Shown piece after piece: positions 34,864 through 43,265 of a stretch of DNA of 64,000 nt. Under the pieces are notes generated by a model. It did not search any database. It was not told the origin of the DNA and saw only the letters and a list, made by a program, of their open reading frames with translations. The stretch's first letter is position 1. Every line of letters starts with the position of its first letter. The stretch spans positions 1 through 64,000 of the forward strand of contig NZ_VVIW01000014.1 of NCBI RefSeq assembly GCF_011682045.1. Reading direction: 5' to 3'. Both the position numbers and the translations under genes were made by a program. Origin of the DNA: Massilia aquatica (GTDB lineage: Bacteria > Pseudomonadota > Gammaproteobacteria > Burkholderiales > Burkholderiaceae_D).

Positions 34864-35721
34864 ATGAATGCGCCCCTGTTGCCGCTACCGCGCGTGTACC
34901 CGTTTTTCTTCGATGTCGATCCCGGCACGCGTTTCAGCCTGTATCACGCGCCCGCGCCGCAGGCGCGCGCGCGCGGGGCGATCCTGTACGTGCATCCGTT
35001 CGCGGACGAACTGAACAAGGCGCGCCGCATGGCCACCCTGCAAGCGCGCCGTTTCGCCGCGGCCGGCTACGCGGTGCTGCAGATCGACCTGTTCGGCTGC
35101 GGCGACAGTTGCGGCGACCTCAGCCTGGCGCGCTGGGACATCTGGAAACGCGACCTTGCCATCGCCCGCGACTGGCTCGGCGAGCGCGCCAGCGACGGCC
35201 CGATGCATCTGTGGGGGGTGCGCCTGGGCGGCTTGCTGGCCCTCGACGCCGCCTGCAGCATGGCGGTCGACGGCGTCATTTTGTGGCAGCCTTTTCTGAA
35301 CGGACGCACCTGCATCAACCAGTTCCTGCGCCAGGACCTGGCCGCGCGCATGCACGGCGCCGACCCGGCCGATCCGTCCCTGCTCGGCACCACCGGCCAA
35401 CTGCGCGCCGAGCTGACCACGCGCGGCATGCTCGAAGTGGGCGGCTACGAACTGGCCGCGCCGCTGGTGCACGCCATCGACGCCTGCGACGCCGCCGCGC
35501 TGCCGTTGCCGCCCTGCCAGGTGCACTGGTTCGCCAGCGGCTCGCCGGCGCCGCAGCGCCTGGCCGCCAGCGCCGGGCGCATCGCGCGGCGCTGGCAGGC
35601 GCGCGGGGCCACCCTGCATTTTAACGCGATCGAGGGGGCGCCGTTCTGGGGCGCCAACCAGATCGCCGAATGCCCGGCCCTGCTGGCCGCCACCAGTGCT
35701 GTCTTTACGGGGGAAGGCTAA
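34864..35721 (+). CDS. Exosortase-A-associated alpha/beta hydrolase 2
   Basis: The protein has 285 residues (TIGR03101 type). It has an alpha/beta-hydrolase layout: GAILYVHPFADELNKARRMATLQARRFAAAGYAVLQIDLFGCGDS, then the nucleophile-elbow region HLWGVRLGGLLAL. In the elbow the usual GxSxG serine is Arg, so normal serine-hydrolase chemistry is not expected. The family may bind or carry an acyl intermediate. The last base of its TAA stop is the first base of the next ATG, showing tight coupling. The next gene is also a hydrolase of this type. Confidence 0.83.
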   Translation: MNAPLLPLPRVYPFFFDVDPGTRFSLYHAPAPQARARGAILYVHPFADELNKARRMATLQARRFAAAGYAVLQIDLFGCGDSCGDLSLARWDIWKRDLAIARDWLGERASDGPMHLWGVRLGGLLALDAACSMAVDGVILWQPFLNGRTCINQFLRQDLAARMHGADPADPSLLGTTGQLRAELTTRGMLEVGGYELAAPLVHAIDACDAAALPLPPCQVHWFASGSPAPQRLAASAGRIARRWQARGATLHFNAIEGAPFWGANQIAECPALLAATSAVFTGEG

Positions 35722-36392
35722 TGTTTGCCGAACAACGCGCACTCCAGTTCACCTGCCAGGGCCATTCCCTGATCGGCATCCTCGACCTGCCCGAACGAGC
35801 GCTCGCGCGCGGCGTGCTGGTCGTCACCAGCGGCCCCCAGTACCGCATCGGCCACCACCGCCATTTCACCTTGCTGGCGCGGGTGCTGGCCGGACGCGGC
35901 ATTCCGGTGCTGCGCTTCGACCACCGCGGCATGGGCGATTCCGAGGGCGAGGCGCGCACCCTCGACGCCCTCGGCGACGACATCCACGCCGCCACCCGCG
36001 CCTTCTTCGCCCAGGTGCCCGAGATGCGCGAACTGGTGCTGTGGGGGCTGGGCGACGCCGCCATGGCGGCCCTGCGCTATGCGCAAGCCGACCAGCGCGT
36101 TTCTGGCGTGGTGCTGCTCAATCCCTGGGTGGCGCCGAACCAGGCTGAATCGGCGCTCGCGCCGGGCGCGCTGCCGCAGCGCGTGCTGTCGGGCCTTGCC
36201 GCGTTCGATGGGGCGGCGCTGGTGATCTTCGGCGCCGACGATCCGGCCGCGCAGCAGTTGCCGGCCTTGGCGGCGCGCTATGAGCTGCGCTGCAAATGCG
36301 TGACCATCGCCGGCGCCGGCCGCACCTTCGCCAGCCGCGCATGGCGCGACGAAGTGGCGGAGATCAGCGCGAACTGGATCGCGTCCTGGTGA
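35721..36392 (+). CDS. Exosortase-A-associated alpha/beta hydrolase 1, short
   Basis: The protein has 223 residues, shorter than I would expect for this family (TIGR03100). RGVLVVTSGPQYRIGHHRHFTLLARVLAGRGIPVLRFDHRGMGDSEGEA is well kept. The nucleophile elbow reads VLWGLGDAAMAAL; as I recall, the family usually has Cys at this place (GLCD), so the residue here is Gly. The cap region before the final DEVAEISANWIASW appears shortened. It overlaps the previous stop by one base and is 15 bases from the convergent prsR end. Confidence 0.8.
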   Translation: MFAEQRALQFTCQGHSLIGILDLPERALARGVLVVTSGPQYRIGHHRHFTLLARVLAGRGIPVLRFDHRGMGDSEGEARTLDALGDDIHAATRAFFAQVPEMRELVLWGLGDAAMAALRYAQADQRVSGVVLLNPWVAPNQAESALAPGALPQRVLSGLAAFDGAALVIFGADDPAAQQLPALAARYELRCKCVTIAGAGRTFASRAWRDEVAEISANWIASW

Positions 36393-36407
36393 CGTTGATG
36401 ATGCACT

Positions 36408-37763
36408 TCACGGAGAAATCCGGATGCCGTGATGGTGCATCAGGTCATACAGCGTCGGGCGGCTCACGCCGAGCAGCTCGGCGGCCTTGACGATCGAGCC
36501 GTTGGTGCGCGCCAGCGCCGTCACCATCACCTTGTATTCGGCGGCGTCGCGCACCTGGCGCAGGTTGACCGGGGCATCCGGCTGCGGCACGCCGCCCAGG
36601 CCCAGGTCGCGCGCGCTGATCTGCGGCCCTTCGGCCATGATCACCGCGCGCCGGATGCAGTTTTCCAGCTCGCGCACATTGCCCGGCCAGCCATACTGCT
36701 CGATCGCCAGCACCGCGTCTTCGGTCAACGCCGGCACGTTGCGCCGCTCCATCAGGCTGGCCTGGTGCTTGAAATGGTGCGCCAGCAGCACCGCGTCGCC
36801 GACCCGCTCGCGCAGCGGCGGAATGGCCAGCACCACTTCGCTCAGGCGGTAGTACAGATCCTCGCGAAAGCGTCCCTCGCGCACCAGTTTCGGCAAGTCC
36901 TGGTGGGTGGCGCAGACGATGCGCGCGTCGATCGCGATTTCGCTGCGCCCGCCGATTCGTTCGATCACGCGCTCCTGCACGAAGCGCAGCAGTTTGGCTT
37001 GCAGCGCCATCGCCATGTCGCCGATTTCATCGAGAAAAAACGTACCGCCCTGCGCCATCTCGATCTTGCCCAGGGTTTGCTGGCCGGCCCCGGTGAATGC
37101 GCCTTTTTCGTGGCCGAACAATTCGCTCTCGAGCAGGTCGGCCGGAATGGCGGCGCAGTTGATCGCGACAAAGCGCTTGTCGTGGCGCGCCGACAGGTCG
37201 TGCAGGCCGCGCGCGAACAGCTCCTTGCCGCTGCCGGAGTCCCCCAGCAGCATCACCGTGGCCGACGACGGCGCCAGCTTTTCGACGCTGCGGCACAGGC
37301 GCAGCATGGCCGGATCGCGCGTGACGATGCGCGCCAGCGGCGAATCGGCCGCGATCTGCAGCATGCGCTGGTTCTCTTCCTGCATCGCGTGCAGATAAAA
37401 GGCCCGCTCCACCACCAGCTTCAAGGTATCGGCGTCGAACGGCTTCTGGTGAAAATCGTAGGCGCCCATCCCGATCGCCTTGAGCGCGTGGGCGCGCTCC
37501 TGGTTGCCCGACAAGACGATCACCTTGGTGTCGGGCGCTTCGCCCAGCAGCGCCTGCAAGGTCGCCAGGCCTTCGGTGGCGCCGTCCGGATCGGGCGGCA
37601 GGCCCAGGTCGAGCGTGACCACCGCCGGCCGGTGCCGGCGCAGCTGCGCCAGTGCGCTTTCGCGGTCCTCGGCGATCAGGACGTCGTAGCCATCGAAGCT
37701 CCAGCGCAGCTGCTTTTGCAGGCCCTTGTCATCCTCGACTACCAACAGCTTCTTTTTGCCCAT
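36408..37763 (-). CDS. prsR: PEP-CTERM-box response regulator PrsR (sigma-54 activator)
   Basis: The protein has 451 residues. The receiver domain has Asp52 (VTLDLGLPPDPDG) and Lys107 (HQKPF). The AAA+ domain has Walker A GDSGSGKE (174-181), the GAFTGA loop that contacts sigma-54 (221-226) and Walker B TFFLDEIGD. The end is a Fis-type helix-turn-helix (GSIVKAAELLGVSRPTLYDLMHHHGI). It fits TIGR02915, the activator of PEP-CTERM and exosortase genes. It begins 31 bases after the priming glycosyltransferase, on the same strand. The cognate kinase PrsK is not in this window. Confidence 0.92.
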   Translation of the reverse strand: MGKKKLLVVEDDKGLQKQLRWSFDGYDVLIAEDRESALAQLRRHRPAVVTLDLGLPPDPDGATEGLATLQALLGEAPDTKVIVLSGNQERAHALKAIGMGAYDFHQKPFDADTLKLVVERAFYLHAMQEENQRMLQIAADSPLARIVTRDPAMLRLCRSVEKLAPSSATVMLLGDSGSGKELFARGLHDLSARHDKRFVAINCAAIPADLLESELFGHEKGAFTGAGQQTLGKIEMAQGGTFFLDEIGDMAMALQAKLLRFVQERVIERIGGRSEIAIDARIVCATHQDLPKLVREGRFREDLYYRLSEVVLAIPPLRERVGDAVLLAHHFKHQASLMERRNVPALTEDAVLAIEQYGWPGNVRELENCIRRAVIMAEGPQISARDLGLGGVPQPDAPVNLRQVRDAAEYKVMVTALARTNGSIVKAAELLGVSRPTLYDLMHHHGIRISP

Positions 37764-37794
37764 TGTGCAGCTCCTTGTAAGAGGTGGGTCGCCT

Positions 37795-39186
37795 TCAGCG
37801 GCTTCCCTTGCCCAGCAAAACCACCTGCACCGTGTCGATCAGGATCAGCAGATCGAGGAACAGGCTATTGTTCTTGACGTAGTAAAGGTCGTATTGCAGT
37901 TTCTGGATCGCGTCTTCGACCGAGGCGCCGTACTGGTAGCGCACCTGGGCCAGCCCGGTCACGCCCGGCTTGATGCTGTGGCGCACGTTGTAGTAAGGGA
38001 TATCGCGCGCCAGCTGGTCCACGAAAAAGGCGCGTTCCGGGCGCGGGCCGACGAAACTCATCTCGCCCTTGAACACATTGAGCATCTGCGGCAGTTCGTC
38101 GATGCGCAGCTTGCGCAGGTAATGGCCGACGCGGGTCACGCGCGGATCGTTGGCGCTGGCCCAGGTAGGCACGCCCAGCGCTTCGGCGTTCTTGCGCATG
38201 CTGCGGAACTTGAGCACATTGAAGATTGCGCCATCCTTGCCAACCCGCTCCTGCTGGTAGAACACCGGCCCGCCGTCTTCCAGAACAATCGCGGCGGCGG
38301 CCGCCAGCATGACGGGCAGCGAGACCAGGGTGATCAAGCCGCTGGCGAGCAGGTCGAAACTGCGCTTGACGCTGGCGCGCCAGAAGCTCTGGTCGAAGCC
38401 GCCGCCGAAAATCAGGTAGCTCGGTTGCAGCGAATCGAGCCGGATCTGGCATGCTTCGCGCTCGAAAAAGGTGGCCGCGTCGATCACGCGCACGCCGCCG
38501 AGCGCGCAGGCGAGCAGGTCGCGCACCGGGAACTCCTTGCTGCGCCGGTTGGTCACCGTCACCACCAGTTCGCGCGCCTCGTAACGGCGCGCCATCGACA
38601 GCAGAGACTCGCCCACCGGCAGCAGCTGCGAAGCCGGCACGCAGCTGTCTTCACCGCTGATCGGCACGCAGCCAACCACGCTGAACTGGTGAAAGCCGAT
38701 CTTGCTGTGCGCCAGATCCATGCATTCGCGCGCGAGCGGCCCGCTGCCCACAAAAATCAGGCGCGCTTCGAGCAGCGCCGACTCGGCCGACTTGAACACC
38801 ACCAGGCGCGTGAGCACCACGGCGGTGGCGCCGATGGCGAAGATCACGCTGCTGATGCCGCGCCCGAAATAGAACTCGGGGCGCACCGCGATCAGGGCCG
38901 ACAGCAGAGCGAAACCGAGCGCGAACGAGGGCATGATGCGGATCAGGGTGGTGCGGATGCCTTCGCGTGAACTGTGCTGGTACATCCCGAGCGCGCTCAT
39001 GCTGAAAATGATCACCAGCGCGAAGGTCAGCGAGGACAGATACAGGTTATCGGCCCTGAAACTGCCGTGCTGGTCCGAAAACCACAGCACCGAGGCCACG
39101 CTGGCCGAAGCAAGCAACATCAGCAGTTCGAGCAGCAACAGCACGAACGCCATTTTGGATACATAGTGACTGAAAATCCGGATCAC
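37795..39186 (-). CDS. XrtA system sugar transferase (polyprenyl-phosphate glycosyltransferase)
   Basis: The protein has 463 residues. A GTG start at 39186 with GGAGGA is chosen over the ATG at 39285, because it gives the usual length and the N-terminus then begins with a membrane helix. Four N-terminal membrane helices and a Rossmann-like middle domain (LIFVGSGPLARECMDLA) precede the C-terminal bacterial sugar transferase domain: KRSFDLLASGLITLV, GPVFYQQERVGKDGAIFNVLKFRSM, GHYLRKLRIDELPQMLNVFKGEMSFVGPRPERAFFV and KPGVTGLAQVRYQYG. It fits TIGR03013 and loads the first sugar phosphate on the lipid carrier. Confidence 0.92.
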   Translation of the reverse strand: MIRIFSHYVSKMAFVLLLLELLMLLASASVASVLWFSDQHGSFRADNLYLSSLTFALVIIFSMSALGMYQHSSREGIRTTLIRIMPSFALGFALLSALIAVRPEFYFGRGISSVIFAIGATAVVLTRLVVFKSAESALLEARLIFVGSGPLARECMDLAHSKIGFHQFSVVGCVPISGEDSCVPASQLLPVGESLLSMARRYEARELVVTVTNRRSKEFPVRDLLACALGGVRVIDAATFFEREACQIRLDSLQPSYLIFGGGFDQSFWRASVKRSFDLLASGLITLVSLPVMLAAAAAIVLEDGGPVFYQQERVGKDGAIFNVLKFRSMRKNAEALGVPTWASANDPRVTRVGHYLRKLRIDELPQMLNVFKGEMSFVGPRPERAFFVDQLARDIPYYNVRHSIKPGVTGLAQVRYQYGASVEDAIQKLQYDLYYVKNNSLFLDLLILIDTVQVVLLGKGSR

Positions 39187-39369
39187 GCTTCCTCCATGCC
39201 AGCGATACTTGTTGCCCCCATGCCAGACGACACGGCGTGGTAAATAATCGCTTACAGAGACACAAGAGGTATTGACTAGAAACAAGCGTTTCCGGTCATT
39301 TCTTGAAGGCGAGACACGGTCCAGCCAAATAGACTATAGTGATGCTTCGATATTTATTACTCGCCCAAC

Positions 39370-40986
39370 ATGAAATTTGACGTCGCTATCGTCGGCAGCG
39401 GACTGGCCGGTCTGTCGGTTGCACTGCACCTTGCGCAAACGCGCACTGTGGCCATCATCTCCAAACGGGCGCTGCTCGACGGAGCCAGCAACTGGGCCCA
39501 GGGCGGCATCGCCGCGGTGCTGGACTCGGGCGACAGCCACGCCCAGCACATCGACGACACCCTGGTGGCCGGCGGCGGCTTGTGCGACGAAGCGGCCACC
39601 CGCTTCATCGTCGAACACGGGCGCGAAGCGATCGAATGGCTGATCGACCAGGGCGTGCCGTTTACGCGCGACCCGACCGCCGAAATGGGGTTTCATCTGA
39701 CCCGCGAGGGTGGCCACAGCCAGCGCCGCATCATTCACGCGGCCGACGCCACCGGGCACGCGGTCCAGGTCACGCTCGAACAAAAAGTGCGCGCACATCC
39801 GAATATCAGCCTGTTTGAACAGCACTGCGCGATCGACGTCATCACCTCCGACAAACTCGGACCAAAACCGGCCGCCGCCAGCGCCGGCCAGCCGCATTGC
39901 TACGGCCTGTACGTGCAGGACGAAAAGACCGGCCAGGTCCTCACCTTCGAGGCCGAGCATACGGTGCTGGCCACCGGCGGCGCCGGCAAGGTATATTTGT
40001 ATACGACCAACCCGGACACCGCCACCGGCGACGGCATCGCCATGGCCTGGCGCGCCGGCTGCCGCGTCTCGAACATGGAATTCATCCAGTTTCACCCGAC
40101 CTGCCTGTACCACCCGTACGCCAAGTCCTTCCTGATCACCGAAGCGATCCGCGGCGAAGGCGGCTTGCTCAAGCTGCCGCCGGAAGCCGGCGCAGCCGCC
40201 GGCACGCGCTTCATGCCGATGTACGACGAACGCGGCGAACTGGCCCCGCGCGACGTGGTGGCGCGCGCCATCGACTTCGAGATGAAAAAGCGCGGCCTCG
40301 ATTATGTGAACCTCGACATCAGCCACCAGTCGCCCGAATTCCTCAAAGAGCATTTCCCGACCATTTACGCGCGCTGCCTGGAACTGGGCATCGACATCAC
40401 CAAGGAACCGATTCCGGTGGTGCCGGCGGTGCACTTCACCTGCGGCGGCATCGTCACCGACCTGGCCGGGCGCACCGATGTACCGGGCCTGTACGCGGTC
40501 GGCGAAACCGCCTGCACCGGCCTGCACGGCGCCAACCGCCTGGCCAGCAATTCGCTGCTCGAATGCCTGGTGGTCGGCCGCGCCTGCGCGCACGAAATCG
40601 CCGCCATGCCGAAAGGCGAAACGCGCGACCTGCCGGCCTGGGATGAAAGCCGCGTCACCAACGCCGACGAAGAAGTCGTTATCGCCCACAACTGGGACGA
40701 ACTGCGCCGCTTCATGTGGAATTATGTCGGCATCGTGCGCACCACCAAGCGCCTGGAACGCGCGCAGCACCGCATTGCGCTGCTCAAGGAAGAAATCGAC
40801 GAGTACTACCGCAATTTCCGCATCACCCACGATCTGCTGGAACTGCGCAATCTGGTCGACGTGGCTTCGCTGATCGTCAACAGCGCGCTGACCCGGCGCG
40901 AAAGTCGTGGCCTGCATTTCAGCCGCGACTATCCGAACACCTTGCCGAAGGCCTTGCCGAGCGTGCTCACGCCACCGCGCCGCTAA
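39370..40986 (+). CDS. nadB: L-aspartate oxidase
   Basis: The protein has 538 residues. The FAD-binding [14 protein letters not shown] opens the protein, followed by [16 protein letters not shown]. The active-site region is [23 protein letters not shown], with [46 protein letters not shown] further on. This is the succinate-dehydrogenase-like NadB family. It oxidises L-aspartate to iminoaspartate, which NadA (at 52-53 kb) turns into quinolinate. An AT-rich region lies before the start, and it is divergent from the sugar transferase. The next gene follows after 27 bases. Confidence 0.94.
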   Translation: MKFDVAIVGSGLAGLSVALHLAQTRTVAIISKRALLDGASNWAQGGIAAVLDSGDSHAQHIDDTLVAGGGLCDEAATRFIVEHGREAIEWLIDQGVPFTRDPTAEMGFHLTREGGHSQRRIIHAADATGHAVQVTLEQKVRAHPNISLFEQHCAIDVITSDKLGPKPAAASAGQPHCYGLYVQDEKTGQVLTFEAEHTVLATGGAGKVYLYTTNPDTATGDGIAMAWRAGCRVSNMEFIQFHPTCLYHPYAKSFLITEAIRGEGGLLKLPPEAGAAAGTRFMPMYDERGELAPRDVVARAIDFEMKKRGLDYVNLDISHQSPEFLKEHFPTIYARCLELGIDITKEPIPVVPAVHFTCGGIVTDLAGRTDVPGLYAVGETACTGLHGANRLASNSLLECLVVGRACAHEIAAMPKGETRDLPAWDESRVTNADEEVVIAHNWDELRRFMWNYVGIVRTTKRLERAQHRIALLKEEIDEYYRNFRITHDLLELRNLVDVASLIVNSALTRRESRGLHFSRDYPNTLPKALPSVLTPPRR

Positions 40987-41013
40987 CCCGTCGTTCCCGC
41001 GAACGGCGCGGCC

Positions 41014-41919
41014 ATGAACCAAAAACTGTCCCCCTCCACCATCGGTTTGCTGACCCTGCCCCCGCTTCTGTGGGCAGGCAACGCCATCGTCGGACGCCTG
41101 GTGCGCGAGGCGGTGCCGCCGATGACGCTCAACCTGCTGCGCTGGTCGATCGCCATGCTGATCCTGCTGCCGCTGGGCCGGCGCCTGTTCGCCAGCGACG
41201 CCCTGCGCAGCAACTGGCGCCGCTTCGCCCTTCTCGGCCTGCTCGGGATCGGCCTGTATAACTCCCTCCAGTACCTGGCCCTGCAAAGCTCCACCCCGAT
41301 CAACGTCACCCTGGTGGCGGCCGGCATGCCGGTCTGGATGCTGGCCATCGGCGCGCTGTTTTTCGGCGTGAAGGTCGGGCGCCAGCAAGTCATCGGCGCG
41401 GCCATGTCGATCGTCGGCGTGCTGGTGGTGCTGTGCCGGGGCGACTGGCAGCAGCTGGCGGCCATGCGCCTGGTGGCCGGCGACCTGTACATGATCCTGG
41501 CGACCATCGCCTGGTCGTTCTACAGCTGGCTGCTGACCCAGCAAAAAGACCCACCCGCCGTGCGCGCCGACTGGGCCGCCTTTTTGCTGGCCCAGGTCAT
41601 TTACGGGGTCCTGTGGTCGGGCGTGTTCGCCGGGGTCGAATGGGCCGGCGCCACCCATGCCATCCACTGGAGCTGGACCGTCGCGGCTGCACTGATGTAC
41701 GTTGCCATCGGTCCGGCCATCATCGCCTTTCGCTGCTGGGGCGCGGGCGTGCAGCGCGCCGGACCGAGCGTGGGCGCCTTCTTCACCAATCTGACCCCGC
41801 TGTTCGCGGCCATGATGTCGTCGGCCTTCCTGGGCGAACTGCCGCACCTGTACCACGGGGTAGCGTTTGCGCTGATCGTCGGCGGGATCGTGTTCTCGTC
41901 GCGCCGCAAGGCCGGGTAG
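41014..41919 (+). CDS. EamA/DMT family transporter
   Basis: The protein has 301 residues and ten predicted membrane helices in two five-helix EamA repeats. PPLLWAGNAIVGRLVREAVPPMTLNLLRW in the first repeat and IGPAIIAFRCWGAGVQRAGPSVGAFFTNLTPLFAAMMSSAFLGE in the second are typical of the family. These proteins export amino acids, nucleotides or similar metabolites. The substrate here is unknown. It lies 27 bases after nadB and 10 bases before the PPC-domain gene, so it may belong to one operon. Confidence 0.87.
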   Translation: MNQKLSPSTIGLLTLPPLLWAGNAIVGRLVREAVPPMTLNLLRWSIAMLILLPLGRRLFASDALRSNWRRFALLGLLGIGLYNSLQYLALQSSTPINVTLVAAGMPVWMLAIGALFFGVKVGRQQVIGAAMSIVGVLVVLCRGDWQQLAAMRLVAGDLYMILATIAWSFYSWLLTQQKDPPAVRADWAAFLLAQVIYGVLWSGVFAGVEWAGATHAIHWSWTVAAALMYVAIGPAIIAFRCWGAGVQRAGPSVGAFFTNLTPLFAAMMSSAFLGELPHLYHGVAFALIVGGIVFSSRRKAG

Positions 41920-41929
41920 AATCGGGCAC

Positions 41930-42331
41930 ATGAAGACACTTCCCCTCAGACTGATGCCGGGCCAGGACTTGCGCGCCACCCTGGCCGGCGTGCTGGCCGG
42001 GCATGGCGCGAGCGCCGGCTTCGTCGTGCAAGGCATCGGCAGCCTGCTCGGCGCGCGCCTGCGCCTGGCCGGTGCGCCCGATGCGACGGAGCTTGAAGGC
42101 GACATCGAAATCCTCACATTGGCCGGCTCGCTCTCACCGGACGGCCCGCACCTGCACATGGCGCTGGCCGACGCGAACGGGCGCGTAATGGGCGGCCACG
42201 TGCTGGCCGGCTGCACCATCCGCACCACGGCCGAGATTTTGATCGCCCTGCTGCCCGATCATCGTTTCGCACGCGAGCCGGACGCCGCATCCGGCTTCGA
42301 CGAACTGGTGGTGCATTCGCATGACTGCTGA
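41930..42331 (+). CDS. PPC (DUF296) DNA-binding-like domain protein
   Basis: The protein has 133 residues. The PPC/DUF296 fold is shown by MKTLPLRLMPGQDLRATLAGVLAGHGASAGFVVQGIGSL, ILTLAGSLSPDGPHLHMALAD and GRVMGGHVLAGCTIRTTAEI. Bacterial members of this trimeric family are usually stand-alone, and their role is not known; plant proteins with this domain fused to AT-hooks bind DNA. The stop overlaps the sirtuin start by 11 bases, so the two are cotranslated. Confidence 0.85.
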   Translation: MKTLPLRLMPGQDLRATLAGVLAGHGASAGFVVQGIGSLLGARLRLAGAPDATELEGDIEILTLAGSLSPDGPHLHMALADANGRVMGGHVLAGCTIRTTAEILIALLPDHRFAREPDAASGFDELVVHSHDC

Positions 42332-43154
42332 CAGCGAAGCACTCGACCTGCTGGCCGATTTCGTGGAGCGCCACCGGCGCATCCTGGTGCTCACCGGCGC
42401 CGGCATGAGCACCGCCTCCGGCATTCCCGACTACCGCGACCGCGATGGCGTACGGCGCGGGAAAACGTCCGTCCAGGGGCCGGAATTCCGCAAGCTCGAA
42501 GCCGTGCGGCGACGCTACTGGGCGCGCAGCATGGTCGGGTATCCATCCTTGTCGGCCGCCGCCCCGAACGCCGGTCACCTTGCGCTGGCGGGCCTGCAAT
42601 CGGCCGGGAAGCTGGGCGCCCTAATGACCCAAAACGTCGACGGCCTGCACCAGCGCGCCGGCAGCGCCGGTGTACTCGAACTGCACGGGAACATCCACAA
42701 GGTGGTCTGCCTCGACTGCCACGCGAGCTTTCCGCGCACCTTCGTCCAAGGACAACTGGTCGAGGCCAATCCGGCGCTGGCCGGCGCCGTGGCCACGCCC
42801 GCGCCGGACGGCGACGCCCACCTGGAACCGGACGCGCTGGCCGAATTCCACCTGCCCTACTGCGTGCACTGCGGCGGCACGCTCAAGCCCGACGTGGTGT
42901 TTTTCGGCGACGGCGTGCCGGCCGACGTGACGCGCGACGCGCTCGAACGCATGTCGGACGCCGACGCCCTGCTGGTGATCGGCTCCTCGCTGATCGTGTA
43001 TTCCGGCTTTCGCTTCTGCCGCATGGCGGCGGACAGCGGCAAACCCATTGCCGCCATCAACCTCGGGAAAACCCGTGCCGACGAGCTCATTTCACTCAAA
43101 ATCGAAGCCGGTGCCGAGAGCACGCTGCCCGCGCTGTTAAGCCGATTTGCATAA
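42321..43154 (+). CDS. NAD-dependent protein deacetylase (sirtuin)
   Basis: The protein has 277 residues. The NAD-binding [32 protein letters not shown], and the catalytic His in VLELHGNIH are present. Four zinc cysteines come as VVCLDC and [25 protein letters not shown] and [15 protein letters not shown] complete the Rossmann fold. The enzyme removes acetyl or similar acyl groups from lysines using NAD. It is the third gene of the EamA-PPC-sirtuin unit and ends just before the Fur-controlled promoter. It uses the NAD whose synthesis genes flank the region. Confidence 0.9.
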   Translation: MTADSEALDLLADFVERHRRILVLTGAGMSTASGIPDYRDRDGVRRGKTSVQGPEFRKLEAVRRRYWARSMVGYPSLSAAAPNAGHLALAGLQSAGKLGALMTQNVDGLHQRAGSAGVLELHGNIHKVVCLDCHASFPRTFVQGQLVEANPALAGAVATPAPDGDAHLEPDALAEFHLPYCVHCGGTLKPDVVFFGDGVPADVTRDALERMSDADALLVIGSSLIVYSGFRFCRMAADSGKPIAAINLGKTRADELISLKIEAGAESTLPALLSRFA

Positions 43155-43161
43155 GCGTCCA

Positions 43162-43205
43162 TTGCCCGATTGAAATCAAACAGCTATAATTGAGAATAAT
43201 TCTCA
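43162..43205 (+). promoter_or_regulatory. Promoter with Fur box for iron operon
   Basis: The -35 TTGCCC (43162-43167), 17 bases and a perfect -10 TATAAT (43185-43190) are followed at once by TGAGAATAATTCTCA (43191-43205), a near-perfect palindrome with 7-base arms and one central base, typical of a Fur box. Iron-loaded Fur would block transcription at the start site. About 60 bases separate it from the first gene. Confidence 0.85.
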
Positions 43206-43265
43206 TTCAATAGCCAGCCACAGTGTCGTCCAGCCAGCCATTGCACTCACTTTCAGGATGGCTCC

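Noticed and set aside
39334-42228. A 964-codon open frame on the minus strand opposite nadB and the EamA transporter
   Set aside because: It is the mirror of strong plus-strand genes and has low-complexity Gln/Ala/His composition typical of antisense frames.
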